Origin: Opitutia bacterium UBA7350
GTDB taxonomy: Bacteria; Verrucomicrobiota; Verrucomicrobiia; Opitutales; Coraliomargaritaceae
Reading direction: 5' to 3'
Assembly: GCA_002470925.1 (NCBI GenBank)
Contig: DKOX01000071.1
Coordinates: 1 to 9,711, forward strand
DNA: 9,711 bases
Below, piece after piece: positions 1 to 6,636 of the stretch. Position 1 is the stretch's first letter; each line of letters opens with the position of its first letter. A program made the position numbers and the translations under genes. The notes below the pieces were generated by a model. The model searched no databases and was not told the origin of the DNA. It saw only the letters and a list, made by a program, of their open reading frames with translations.

Positions 1-444
1 ATGGAAGAAATTCTCCGCAGTATACCCCACCGCCCGCCGTTTCTCTTTATCGATACGATCGAGGAAATCCGCGAGGACGGTGCCACATGCACGCGCACGA
101 TCCGTGCGGAAGAGCCGCAATTTGAGGGGCATTATCCCGGCAACCCGATCATGCCCGGGGTTTTGCTGTGTGAGGCTTGTTTTCAAACCGGTGCGATTTA
201 CCTCGCGAAGCAGATCGAGCAGGAAGGGCGCTCCTTGAATGATGTGACGCCGGTGCTGTCGCGGATTCGCGATGCGCGTTTCAAACAAATGGTGAAACCG
301 GGCGATACAGTTACGATTGAGGTGATGATGCAGGAGACCCTCGGGAAATTTTTCTTTTTAAAGGGGAAGGTGTTGAAAGAAGGCAAGCCTGCGTTGACGA
401 TTGAATTTGCGCTGGCGATGCTGGAACCGGAGGGGGTGTCATGA
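1..444 (+). CDS. fabZ: FabZ-type 3-hydroxyacyl-[ACP] dehydratase
   Basis: A 147-residue hot-dog-fold dehydratase that would remove water from 3-hydroxyacyl-ACP to give trans-2-enoyl-ACP in the cytoplasmic fatty acid elongation cycle. Visible FabZ signatures are HRPPFLFID at residues 10-18 and GHYPGNPIMPGV at 43-54. The catalytic His is H44 and the catalytic Glu is E58 in LLCEAC. Length matches the family (about 140-155 residues). The frame opens at the first base of the window, so the promoter and ribosome site lie outside and a slightly earlier start cannot be excluded, although MEEILRSIPHR is a normal FabZ beginning. The stop overlaps the FabI start by ATGA, so the two are almost certainly co-transcribed. 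I cannot tell whether this is the housekeeping FabZ or a paralogue dedicated to a lipid or hydrocarbon cluster; the OleA and OleB genes downstream make the second reading worth considering. Confidence 0.9.
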   Translation: MEEILRSIPHRPPFLFIDTIEEIREDGATCTRTIRAEEPQFEGHYPGNPIMPGVLLCEACFQTGAIYLAKQIEQEGRSLNDVTPVLSRIRDARFKQMVKPGDTVTIEVMMQETLGKFFFLKGKVLKEGKPALTIEFALAMLEPEGVS

Positions 445-1250
445 GTTTTCTGGACCTAGAGGGAAAACGCTTCCTGGTGATGGGAGTGGCGAATCGCAAG
501 AGTGTGGCGTGGGCGGTGACGCAGACTCTTGAGGCGGCGGGCGCGGAGGTGATTCACAGTGTGCGCTCGGCGGCGCGACTGGAGAGCCTCGCGAAATTGT
601 TGGGGGATCGCAAAGCCTACTGTTGTGATGTGGAATTCCCCGAGCAGGTCGAGGCGCTCGCGGCGACGGTGAGCGGGGCGCATGGATCGCTGGACGGGAT
701 TCTGCATTCGATTGCCTTCGCGAATTATTCGGAGGGTTTCAAGCCCTTCCATGAGACGCCCCGCAAGGATTTTCTGCAGGCGACCGCGATTTCGGCCTTT
801 TCTCTGGTGGAGGTGGCGAAGGCCTTTAAACCCCATTTAAAGAACGAAGCGTCGGTGGTCTCGATCGGGATTTCCTCGACTGATGTGACTGCGGAAAATT
901 ACGGCTACATGGCACCGATCAAAGCGGCGCTGGAAACCGCGAGTCACAACCTCGCAAAATCCTTTAGTGCCGATACGGCGGTGCGATTCAACACCGTGAA
1001 TGCGGGGCCGCTCAAGACGAGTGCCTCTGCAGGGATTCCAGGTTACCTGGAAAGTTATCTCTATGCCGAAAAATTGACGTATCGGAAAGCGAACCTCACG
1101 ACGCAGGAGGTTGCCAACACCGCGGCCTTCCTGCTGAGTCCCGCCTCCAGTGGCATCAACGGACAGGGTCTCGTGGTGAATGCCGGAATGGATCGCAACT
1201 ACTTTGACAAGGAAGTGGTGCGGCTCGCGATGCGCCCCGAGGAGGGCTGA
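441..1250 (+). CDS. fabI: FabI-type enoyl-[ACP] reductase (NAD(P)H), divergent
   Basis: A 269-residue short-chain dehydrogenase/reductase of the FabI branch, which reduces trans-2-enoyl-ACP as the last step of chain elongation. The FabI-specific nucleotide loop GVANRKSVAW spans residues 15-24, D63 sits in CCDV, and LHSIAFAN spans 88-95. The catalytic pair has FabI spacing, Y154 and K161 (Y-x6-K), followed by AGPLKTSASAGI at 188-199, which matches the flexible substrate-binding loop. The additional Tyr found ten residues before the catalytic Tyr in E. coli FabI is not present; that position is I144 in an ungapped reading. The start is supported by GGAGG at 429-433, seven bases upstream, and by the ATGA overlap with the dehydratase gene. 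It supplies the reaction directly after FabZ. Because several loops differ from standard FabI, it may be a specialised paralogue. Confidence 0.88.
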   Translation: MSFLDLEGKRFLVMGVANRKSVAWAVTQTLEAAGAEVIHSVRSAARLESLAKLLGDRKAYCCDVEFPEQVEALAATVSGAHGSLDGILHSIAFANYSEGFKPFHETPRKDFLQATAISAFSLVEVAKAFKPHLKNEASVVSIGISSTDVTAENYGYMAPIKAALETASHNLAKSFSADTAVRFNTVNAGPLKTSASAGIPGYLESYLYAEKLTYRKANLTTQEVANTAAFLLSPASSGINGQGLVVNAGMDRNYFDKEVVRLAMRPEEG

Positions 1251-1321
1251 GGCGGTTGTTGAAGGTTGAAGGGGTGAAATAAACCTCGTCTCGGAGGCGG
1301 GGGATGCACTAGTCATGGGAG

Positions 1322-2359
1322 ATGCATTTTAGGAAGGTCGCAATTGAATCGATGGCGTATGCCCTGCCGGAGGCGGTTTGGACCTCGGCGGAGGTGGAGG
1401 CGCGTCTGGGGCCTTTGTATGAACGGCTGGGTTTACCGGAGGGGCGCTTGGAATTGATGACGGGGATTCGGGAGCGGCGGTTCTGGCCGGTGGAATACCG
1501 GGCTTCGGAGGCCTCCGCGCTGGCGGGGGAGGCGGTGCTGGCAAAGACCGGATTCGCGCGGGATGAAATGGAATTGCTGGTGCATGCGGCGGTGTGCCGC
1601 GATCGGTTGGAACCCGCGACGGCCTCGTATGTGCATGCGGCGCTGAGGCTCGATTCCCGGACGCAGATCTTCGACCTCTCGAATGCCTGTTTGGGTTTTT
1701 TGAATGCGATGGTTCTCGCAGGGGGGATGATCGAGAGTGGGCAGATTGAACGCGCCTTGATCTGTTCCGGGGAGAATGGACGTCCTTTGATGGAACACAC
1801 CCTCGCGGAATTACTAAAGCCCGAACAAACACGCAAGAGCATCAAACCGTATTTCGCTAATTTAACGATCGGGGCAGGCGCGGTGGCGGCGGTTCTGTGT
1901 CGGACTGAGCTCGCGCCGAATCGACCGCATTTGCGGGCCGCGGCGGTGGCGACCGATACGAGTCACAGCGGCTTGTGTGAAGGGGACAGCGCCGGAGAAG
2001 GGTTGGCGATGTTGACGGACTCGGAGGAATTATTGGTGGCGGGCATCGGCGTGGCGAAAGCGGCGTGGGGGCGTTTTTGCGCAGTGACCGGTTGGAATGT
2101 GAACACGCCCGATCGCGTGATCACGCACCAAGTCGGTTCGGCGCACACGCGGGCTTTATTTGAAGCGCTGGGTCTCGCGGCGGAGCAGGATTTTTCGACC
2201 TTTGAAACCCTGGGGAATATTGGCTCGGTGTCGTGTCCGCTGACGCTGGCGCGGGCAATGGAGGCGGGAGCCTACGGACCGGGACAGAAGGCGGCGCTTT
2301 TGGGAATCGGGAGCGGTTTGAGCAGTTTGATGTTGGCCTTGGAGTGGCCAGAGGGATGA
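1322..2359 (+). CDS. oleA: OleA-type acyl-CoA condensing thiolase (FabH-like fold)
   Basis: A 345-residue thiolase-fold enzyme. OleA enzymes perform a non-decarboxylative head-to-head Claisen condensation of two fatty acyl-CoAs to a 2-alkyl-3-ketoacid, the first step of long-chain olefin synthesis. Key residues recalled from OleA of Xanthomonas are in place: nucleophile C123 in SNACLGFLNAM, the Glu base E97 in CRDRLEPATAS, H269 in ITHQVGSAHT and N299 in LGNIGS. The C terminus AALLGIGSGL also fits OleA. E97 in a RDxLEPxTAS context is what separates OleA from ordinary FabH. The start is chosen because MHFRKVAIESMAYA aligns with the family N terminus. The ribosome site is poor: GGGAG abuts the ATG, and a six-codon out-of-frame mini-ORF begins at 1315. 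A 71-base gap separates it from fabI, and the stop overlaps oleB by ATGA. FabH is the common automated label for this family. Confidence 0.85.
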   Translation: MHFRKVAIESMAYALPEAVWTSAEVEARLGPLYERLGLPEGRLELMTGIRERRFWPVEYRASEASALAGEAVLAKTGFARDEMELLVHAAVCRDRLEPATASYVHAALRLDSRTQIFDLSNACLGFLNAMVLAGGMIESGQIERALICSGENGRPLMEHTLAELLKPEQTRKSIKPYFANLTIGAGAVAAVLCRTELAPNRPHLRAAAVATDTSHSGLCEGDSAGEGLAMLTDSEELLVAGIGVAKAAWGRFCAVTGWNVNTPDRVITHQVGSAHTRALFEALGLAAEQDFSTFETLGNIGSVSCPLTLARAMEAGAYGPGQKAALLGIGSGLSSLMLALEWPEG

Positions 2360-3258
2360 GTCTATCACGAGCTGCGCAGTTGCCGCCGGAGGTGCGGTTT
2401 GAATATCCCTTTTCCGGGAATTTGTTTGAACTCCCGGGGGGGGTTCAAATGCATTATTTGGATGAAGGCCGGGGGCCGGTGGTGGTACTGTTACACGGAA
2501 ATCCAACCTGGTCCTTTTTTTACCGTGATGTGGTGGTGCGTTTGAAGAGTGCGGGTTATCGCTGTATTGTGCCGGATCACGTCGGTTGTGGTCTGTCGGA
2601 TAAACCGCAGGATTACCTTTATACTTTGGAGCAACGGATTACAGATGTGGAGGCCCTGCTGGAGCATTTGGGCTTGAAGCGTTTCAGTCTGGTGGTGCAC
2701 GACTGGGGTGGTGCGATCGGTTGCGGCTTGGCGGGTCGCGCGCCGGAACGGCTGGAAAAGTTGGTGCTCTTAAACACGGCGGCGTTTTGTTCGAAACGGA
2801 TCCCCTGGCGGATTGCGGCGGTGAAGCTTCCGGTCTGGGGGGAATTTTTGATTCGGGGCTTGAATGCCTTTGCGGGGCCGGCAGCGAATATGTCAGTGCG
2901 TTCGCCGCTCTCACCGAAGGTACGGCAGGGATTTTTATGGCCCTACCGAAATTGGAAGGATCGGGTCGCGATCTGGAATTTTGTGAAGGACATTCCCTTG
3001 GGCGCGGGGCATCCGAGCTATGCGAGCCTTGCGGCGGTGGAGTCCGGGTTGGAATATTTAAAGGAAAAACCGGTGCGCATCCTGTGGGGGGCGCGGGATT
3101 TTTGCTTTAACCGGCACTTCTTGGAGCGTTGGAAGGCCTTGCTCCCGGCGGCGCAAGCGACCGTTTATGCGGATTGCGGTCATTACCTGTTGGAGGACGG
3201 CGGTCGTGCGGTGCGGGATGCGGTGGCGGAATTTCTCTCAGAGGGGGCGGTGCAATAA
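2356..3258 (+). CDS. oleB: OleB-type beta-lactone decarboxylase (alpha/beta hydrolase)
   Basis: A 300-residue alpha/beta hydrolase related to haloalkane dehalogenases. OleB decarboxylates the cis-beta-lactone made by OleC, giving the long-chain cis-olefin and CO2. Visible elements are HGNPTWSF (47-54, oxyanion region), DHVGCGLSDKP (74-84), nucleophile D116 in VVHDWGG, acid D248 in WGARDFCF, and H276 in CGHYLLED. Stretches typical of OleB rather than generic dehalogenase are LNTAAF (139-144), PWRIA (150-154), RGLNAF (167-172), PYRNWKDR (196-203) and KDIPL (211-215). The start at 2356 is chosen because it gives the ATGA overlap with oleA, has AGAGGG directly upstream, and leaves a normal N terminus. 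The open frame extends 41 codons further upstream, but those codons are oleA read out of frame. No OleC domain is fused to it, unlike actinobacterial OleBC proteins. Confidence 0.87.
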   Translation: MSLSRAAQLPPEVRFEYPFSGNLFELPGGVQMHYLDEGRGPVVVLLHGNPTWSFFYRDVVVRLKSAGYRCIVPDHVGCGLSDKPQDYLYTLEQRITDVEALLEHLGLKRFSLVVHDWGGAIGCGLAGRAPERLEKLVLLNTAAFCSKRIPWRIAAVKLPVWGEFLIRGLNAFAGPAANMSVRSPLSPKVRQGFLWPYRNWKDRVAIWNFVKDIPLGAGHPSYASLAAVESGLEYLKEKPVRILWGARDFCFNRHFLERWKALLPAAQATVYADCGHYLLEDGGRAVRDAVAEFLSEGAVQ

Positions 3259-3282
3259 GCTGATTTTGGCTTTTGCAATTTT
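3252..3282 (+). terminator. Weak hairpin at the end of oleB
   Basis: GCAA-AAGC (3252-3260, one bulged T at 3256) can pair with GCTTTTGC (3269-3276) around an eight-base loop, followed by AATTTT. The stem includes the oleB stop codon. It could be a weak terminator, but it overlaps a TTGCAA sequence (3273-3278) that might be a -35 box for the next gene, so the assignment is tentative. Confidence 0.25.
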
Positions 3283-3300
3283 CCCGAAGAACGCTCTTAT

Positions 3301-3310
3301 TAAGGCCTTA
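3301..3310. repeat. 10-bp palindrome over the regulator start codon
   Basis: TAAGGCCTTA is a perfect ten-base palindrome. Its last A is the first base of the Lrp-type regulator's ATG, and its AAGG (3302-3305) is the only ribosome-site candidate for that gene. A self-regulating repressor could block both transcription and translation from such a site; the role is inferred from position only. Confidence 0.4.
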
Positions 3311-3792
3311 TGACAACGGTCCTGCAATTATTACTGGAAGGCGAACGCCTCGACACCGCCCAACTGGCTTCAATCCTCGACCAGTCGGAGGCGGAGGTCA
3401 CGGCAGAGCTCAAGCGTTTGGAAGCGGAGCAGGTGCTGCTCGGTTGGCGACCGGTCTTTAATCCCGAACGGGCGCAGGGCGAATTGGTTCGCGCCGTGAT
3501 CGAGGTACGCATTAGCCCGGAGCGGGATGGGGGCTTTGATCGATTGGCTGCCCGTATCAGCCAATTCGAAGCGGTGGAATCCTGTTACTTAATGTCGGGG
3601 GCGTATGATTTGTTGCTCTTTGCGAAGGGTAAGGATTTGCGGGAAGTGGCGACTTTTGTCTCGGAACGCCTCGCAAGCGTGGACGGGGTCCTGTCGACTG
3701 CGACTCATTTTATGCTGCGCGCCTACAAGGAGCAGGGGCATCTTTTGTTATCACCCACTGAGAGCGGCGATAAACCCGCCGTCAGCCCGTAA
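3310..3792 (+). CDS. Lrp/AsnC-family transcriptional regulator (AlaR-like)
   Basis: A 160-residue two-domain regulator. A winged helix-turn-helix covers roughly residues 2-58 (LDTAQLASILDQSEAEVTAELKRLEAEQVL). A C-terminal ligand-binding RAM domain covers about 60-140, recognisable from SCYLMSGAYDLLLF (91-104) with the G97/D100 pattern at the effector pocket, and from VDGVLSTATHFMLRAYK (124-140). Such proteins form dimers or octamers and usually sense an amino acid. The stop TAA shares its last base with the ATG of the aminotransferase that follows, so the two are one unit. This regulator-aminotransferase order is that of Bacillus alaR-alaT (yugG-yugH), where the regulator controls alanine transaminase, so a similar task is likely here. 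It begins 51 bases after oleB, leaving open whether it is read from its own promoter or also through from oleAB. Confidence 0.88.
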   Translation: MTTVLQLLLEGERLDTAQLASILDQSEAEVTAELKRLEAEQVLLGWRPVFNPERAQGELVRAVIEVRISPERDGGFDRLAARISQFEAVESCYLMSGAYDLLLFAKGKDLREVATFVSERLASVDGVLSTATHFMLRAYKEQGHLLLSPTESGDKPAVSP

Positions 3793-4967
3793 TGTCGGAT
3801 GAATCGCAACAGTTTGTGGCAGACCATGTGAAAGGTCTGCCCCGTTCGGGGATTCGTGATTTCTTTGCAATCGTGGCGGCGATGCCGCAGGCGATTTCGC
3901 TGGGAATCGGGGAGCCGGATTTTGTGACGCCCTGGCATATTCGGGAGTCTGCTATTTTTGCTCTGGAGAAAGGGGTGACGAGTTATACGGATAACCTGGG
4001 CTTGTTGCGCCTGCGCCGCGAGATCAGCAGCTACGTGGAGCAACATTTCGACATCAGTTACCACCCGGAGCGGGAGGTGTTGGTGACGGTAGGGGTGTCG
4101 GAAGCCTTGGATATCGCCTTGCGGGCGGTGTTGAATCCGGGGGACAAAGTGCTGTACCACGAACCGTGTTATGTCTCGTATAGTCCGAGCATTGTGCTGG
4201 CGCACGCGCAACCGATTGCGGTGGCGACCTCGGCGAAGGATTCCTTTGGGATTGATCCGGAGGCGGTGGCGCAAGCCTGGGAACCGGGTTGCAAGGTTTT
4301 GATGTTGAACTTTCCGACGAATCCGACGGGGGGTGTAACGGAGCGCGCCAAGTTAGAACAGCTCGCGCGCTTTGCGGTGGAGAAGGACCTCCTGGTGATC
4401 AGTGACGAGATTTATTCGGAACTGACCTTTGAGGGGGAGCACACCAGTATCGCGTCCTTGCCGGGGATGCGGGAACGCACGATCTTTTTGCACGGGTTTT
4501 CAAAGGCTTTTGCGATGACAGGTTTCCGGATTGGTTATGCCTGCGGACCACAGGGCTTGATTGAGGCGATGATGAAGGTGCATCAATACAGCATGTTGTG
4601 CGCTCCGATCCTTTCGCAAGAGGCCGCCGTCGAGGCTTTGAAAAACGGCACCCCTGCGGTTGAAAAAATGAAGGAGGCATATCACCGCCGCCGCGATCTC
4701 ATCGTGCGCCGTTTTAACGAGATCGGTTTGAATTGTCATTTACCGAAGGGTTCTTTTTACGCCTTCCCGAATATCGAAGGGACCGGTCAGAACTCGATGG
4801 ATTTCTGTAAGGGCTTGCTGGAGCAGGAAGAAGTGGCGGTGGTTCCCGGCACGGCCTTTGGGACGAGCGGTGCCGGTTTTGTGCGGGCGAGTTTCTCGAC
4901 GAGTTACGAGCGAATTCTTGAAGCGACCAACCGTATGGAGCGTTATGTTGAGGCCCTGAAGGCCTAA
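3792..4967 (+). CDS. alaT: Class I/II PLP-dependent aminotransferase (AlaT-like)
   Basis: A 391-residue cytoplasmic fold-type I aminotransferase that would move an amino group between an amino acid, probably alanine or aspartate, and 2-oxoglutarate. PLP-site residues are visible: N177 in NFPTNPTGG, D205 and Y208 in ISDEIYSE, the Schiff-base lysine K238 in HGFSKAFAMTGFRIGY, and carboxylate-binding R365 in GFVRASFS. SLGIGEPDF (36-44) is the N-terminal substrate-side motif, and SYTDNLGLLRLR (64-75) fits the region that closes over it. Length is typical (about 385-400 residues). The start overlaps the regulator stop by one base, which indicates translational coupling, and there is no good separate ribosome site. 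Closest functional match by context and motifs is Bacillus AlaT/YugH; the family also contains aspartate, aromatic and methionine-related aminotransferases, so the exact substrate is not settled by sequence. Confidence 0.85.
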   Translation: MSDESQQFVADHVKGLPRSGIRDFFAIVAAMPQAISLGIGEPDFVTPWHIRESAIFALEKGVTSYTDNLGLLRLRREISSYVEQHFDISYHPEREVLVTVGVSEALDIALRAVLNPGDKVLYHEPCYVSYSPSIVLAHAQPIAVATSAKDSFGIDPEAVAQAWEPGCKVLMLNFPTNPTGGVTERAKLEQLARFAVEKDLLVISDEIYSELTFEGEHTSIASLPGMRERTIFLHGFSKAFAMTGFRIGYACGPQGLIEAMMKVHQYSMLCAPILSQEAAVEALKNGTPAVEKMKEAYHRRRDLIVRRFNEIGLNCHLPKGSFYAFPNIEGTGQNSMDFCKGLLEQEEVAVVPGTAFGTSGAGFVRASFSTSYERILEATNRMERYVEALKA

Positions 4968-4989
4968 GCGAGCGGATTTCTTTGTATCC

Positions 4990-5024
4990 AACTGCGGTTT
5001 TTCGCAGTTTATTAATTATATTTT
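4990..5024 (+). terminator. Probable terminator between the aminotransferase gene and der
   Basis: AACTGCG (4990-4996) pairs perfectly with CGCAGTT (5003-5009) around a GTTTTT loop, and is followed by TTTATTAATTATATTTT. This is a fair intrinsic terminator with an interrupted T tract. The same AT-rich stretch runs into the der start codon, so it could also hold promoter elements for der (TATATT at 5017-5022). Confidence 0.45.
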
Positions 5025-6569
5025 ATGATCGATCCATCACGCACCGTGGCCCTTGTAGGTCGTCCAAACGTGGGCAAGAGCCGACTCTTTAATCGGCTTT
5101 GCGGGCGGCGCATGTCGATTGTGCATGATATGCCCGGGGTAACGCGGGATTTGATCTCGACCGAGGTGGATGACAATTATGTCCTGCTCGACACCGGGGG
5201 CATCGGGATGGAATTGGAGATGACTCCGAAGCAGATAGCGAATGCGGCGGAGGAGCAGGTGGAGTTTGCCATCCTGGCGGCGAAGGTGGTGCTTTTTATT
5301 GTGGATGTTCGAAGTGGATTGACCGCACTGGATGAAATGGTGGCGGAGAAGTTACGCTCTTACGGGAAGGAAGTGGTGCTGGTTTGTAATAAGGTGGACA
5401 GTGAAGCGGAGGAGAGCGATGGAGCGGCCTTTGCGAGTCTGGGTTTGGGGCCACCGGTGATGGTATCGGCAGAGCACGGACGTGGTATCGGATTTTTGAA
5501 CACCGAGATCGAGCGGGGATTGGGACCGAAGCCTGCGTTGGATTCGGGCGCGCCGGATCCCCGGATCCGCATCTCGTTGGTGGGTCGCCCGAATGTGGGG
5601 AAGTCCTCGTTGGGAAATGCCCTGCTTCATTCGACGCGCCTGATCGTTTCGGATGTCCCAGGCACGACTCGCGACTCGGTGGAGTTGGATTTGGATTATG
5701 AGCATCCCGATGGTGAGACTTTAAAGTTTCGTTTAAGCGACACGGCGGGTCTGCGTTCAAAACGGAAGGTCGGTAACCCGGTGGAGTATTTCTCAAATGT
5801 GCGGACGCAGCACAGCATCGAGCGTTCGGATGTAGTCTTTCTCGTAATTGATGCGGCGGATGGCGTAACAAAACAGGACCAGGCGCTGGCGGGCGACATC
5901 ATGGACGCGGGTAAAGCCATCGTGGTGGTGGTGAATAAATACGACAAAATAAAAGCGCGCTGGGATGAGGAACCGGTTTCGGGGTTCAAGAATTTAAAGC
6001 ATTTCCTGACGGAGTATGAAAATTCCCTGCGGAAGCAGATGTTTTTCCTCCCGGATCCCCCGGTTTTATTTGTCTCCGCGACGGAGGGTTTCAAGGTGGA
6101 GCGTATTTTGGAGACCGCCACAAGTGTACAGGCCGGTCTGGACTTGAAATTGCCGACGGGTCGATTGAATCGCCTGATTCAAGACATGTTTGAGGCGCGG
6201 GCGCCGAAGCTCGTCGGGATCAAACGCTTCAAGGTTTTCTACGCGGTGCAGACTGGGAATCGACCGATCCGGGTGCGGTTTTATTGCAACCGGGTGGAAC
6301 GGCTGGATCCGACTTACCGGCGCTATCTTGAGAAGGGTTTAGTACACGAGTTCCAGCTCAAGGGTTGTCCGGTGCGCTTTGATATGGTGGGCAAAGACAA
6401 ACGCTATGAGGCGGGCGAGGGCGAGAATGCCCCGCGTCAAAGCCGCGAGGTGCAGGATCAACACCGGGAGCGCAAGCAGGGGGAAAAAGCCCGCGAGAAA
6501 AAACACCCGGAGCGTCGGGCGAAGGTCATGCAGCGCAAGGCCGCACACAATCGCAAGCCACGCCGCTAG
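5025..6569 (+). CDS. der: Ribosome-associated GTPase Der (EngA), with basic C-terminal tail
   Basis: A 514-residue double-GTPase needed for maturation of the 50S ribosomal subunit. First G domain: P-loop GRPNVGKS at 12-19, DTGG at 56-59, NKVD at 122-125. Second G domain: GRPNVGKS at 187-194, DTAG at 239-242, NKYD at 304-307, with SAT at 351-353 as G5. A KH-like domain covers about 376-456 (GRLNRLIQDMFEARAP through HEFQLKGCPVRF). The second G4 motif is NKYD where NKWD is common. After residue 457 comes a lysine/arginine/glutamate-rich tail of nearly 60 residues (REVQDQHRERKQGEKAREKK and following), longer than in E. coli Der and probably disordered and RNA-binding. MIDPSRTVALVGRPN is a normal start, but the upstream sequence is entirely AT-rich with no Shine-Dalgarno. 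It is probably a single-gene transcript between two terminators. Confidence 0.97.
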   Translation: MIDPSRTVALVGRPNVGKSRLFNRLCGRRMSIVHDMPGVTRDLISTEVDDNYVLLDTGGIGMELEMTPKQIANAAEEQVEFAILAAKVVLFIVDVRSGLTALDEMVAEKLRSYGKEVVLVCNKVDSEAEESDGAAFASLGLGPPVMVSAEHGRGIGFLNTEIERGLGPKPALDSGAPDPRIRISLVGRPNVGKSSLGNALLHSTRLIVSDVPGTTRDSVELDLDYEHPDGETLKFRLSDTAGLRSKRKVGNPVEYFSNVRTQHSIERSDVVFLVIDAADGVTKQDQALAGDIMDAGKAIVVVVNKYDKIKARWDEEPVSGFKNLKHFLTEYENSLRKQMFFLPDPPVLFVSATEGFKVERILETATSVQAGLDLKLPTGRLNRLIQDMFEARAPKLVGIKRFKVFYAVQTGNRPIRVRFYCNRVERLDPTYRRYLEKGLVHEFQLKGCPVRFDMVGKDKRYEAGEGENAPRQSREVQDQHRERKQGEKAREKKHPERRAKVMQRKAAHNRKPRR

Positions 6570-6576
6570 GTTTTGC

Positions 6577-6616
6577 AAAAAACCGCCCGCGGCCAGAAGA
6601 CCGGGGCGGTTGTTTT
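6577..6616. terminator. Bidirectional terminator between der and the superoxide dismutase gene
   Basis: AACCGCCC (6581-6588) pairs with GGGCGGTT (6604-6611) across a 15-base loop. A run of six A (6577-6582) lies on the left and TGTTTT on the right, so T-rich tails exist in both directions. It starts eight bases after the der stop and lies 20 bases from the stop of the convergent minus-strand gene, the expected place for a shared terminator. Confidence 0.75.
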
Positions 6617-6636
6617 AAAAGCGGGTTGCGGGGAGC

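Noticed and set aside
1256..1283. Promoter between fabI and oleA (TTGTTG ... AATAAA)
   Set aside because: Only 3 of 6 and 4 of 6 matches. The TTGAAGG tandem at 1259-1272 is too short to mean much. A separate oleA promoter remains possible but is not supported.
1309..1845. Minus-strand open frames opposite oleA (178 and 167 residues)
   Set aside because: Serine/proline/arginine-rich shadow frames of a GC-rich gene; no recognisable motif, while the + strand frame is a clear enzyme.
2233..2355. 41-codon upstream extension of OleB
   Set aside because: These codons lie entirely inside oleA in another frame, are low-complexity Gly/Ala/Arg, and the ATGA-coupled start at 2356 gives the family-like N terminus.
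1322..2359. FabH (ketoacyl-ACP synthase III) identity
   Set aside because: The Glu in RDRLEPATAS, the sequence after the active Cys, and the adjacent oleB point to OleA.
2721..3110. 129-residue + frame inside oleB
   Set aside because: Glycine-rich shadow in another frame of a well-conserved enzyme.
2356..3258. Haloalkane dehalogenase identity for the hydrolase
   Set aside because: The fold and the nucleophile region are shared, but several OleB-specific stretches and the oleA coupling favour OleB. Dehalogenase activity cannot be formally excluded.
3723..4274. Minus-strand 183-residue frame opposite the regulator and aminotransferase genes
   Set aside because: Arginine/histidine-rich shadow with no family features.
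5296..5871. Minus-strand 191-residue frame opposite der
   Set aside because: Proline/serine/arginine-rich shadow of the two Der GTPase domains.
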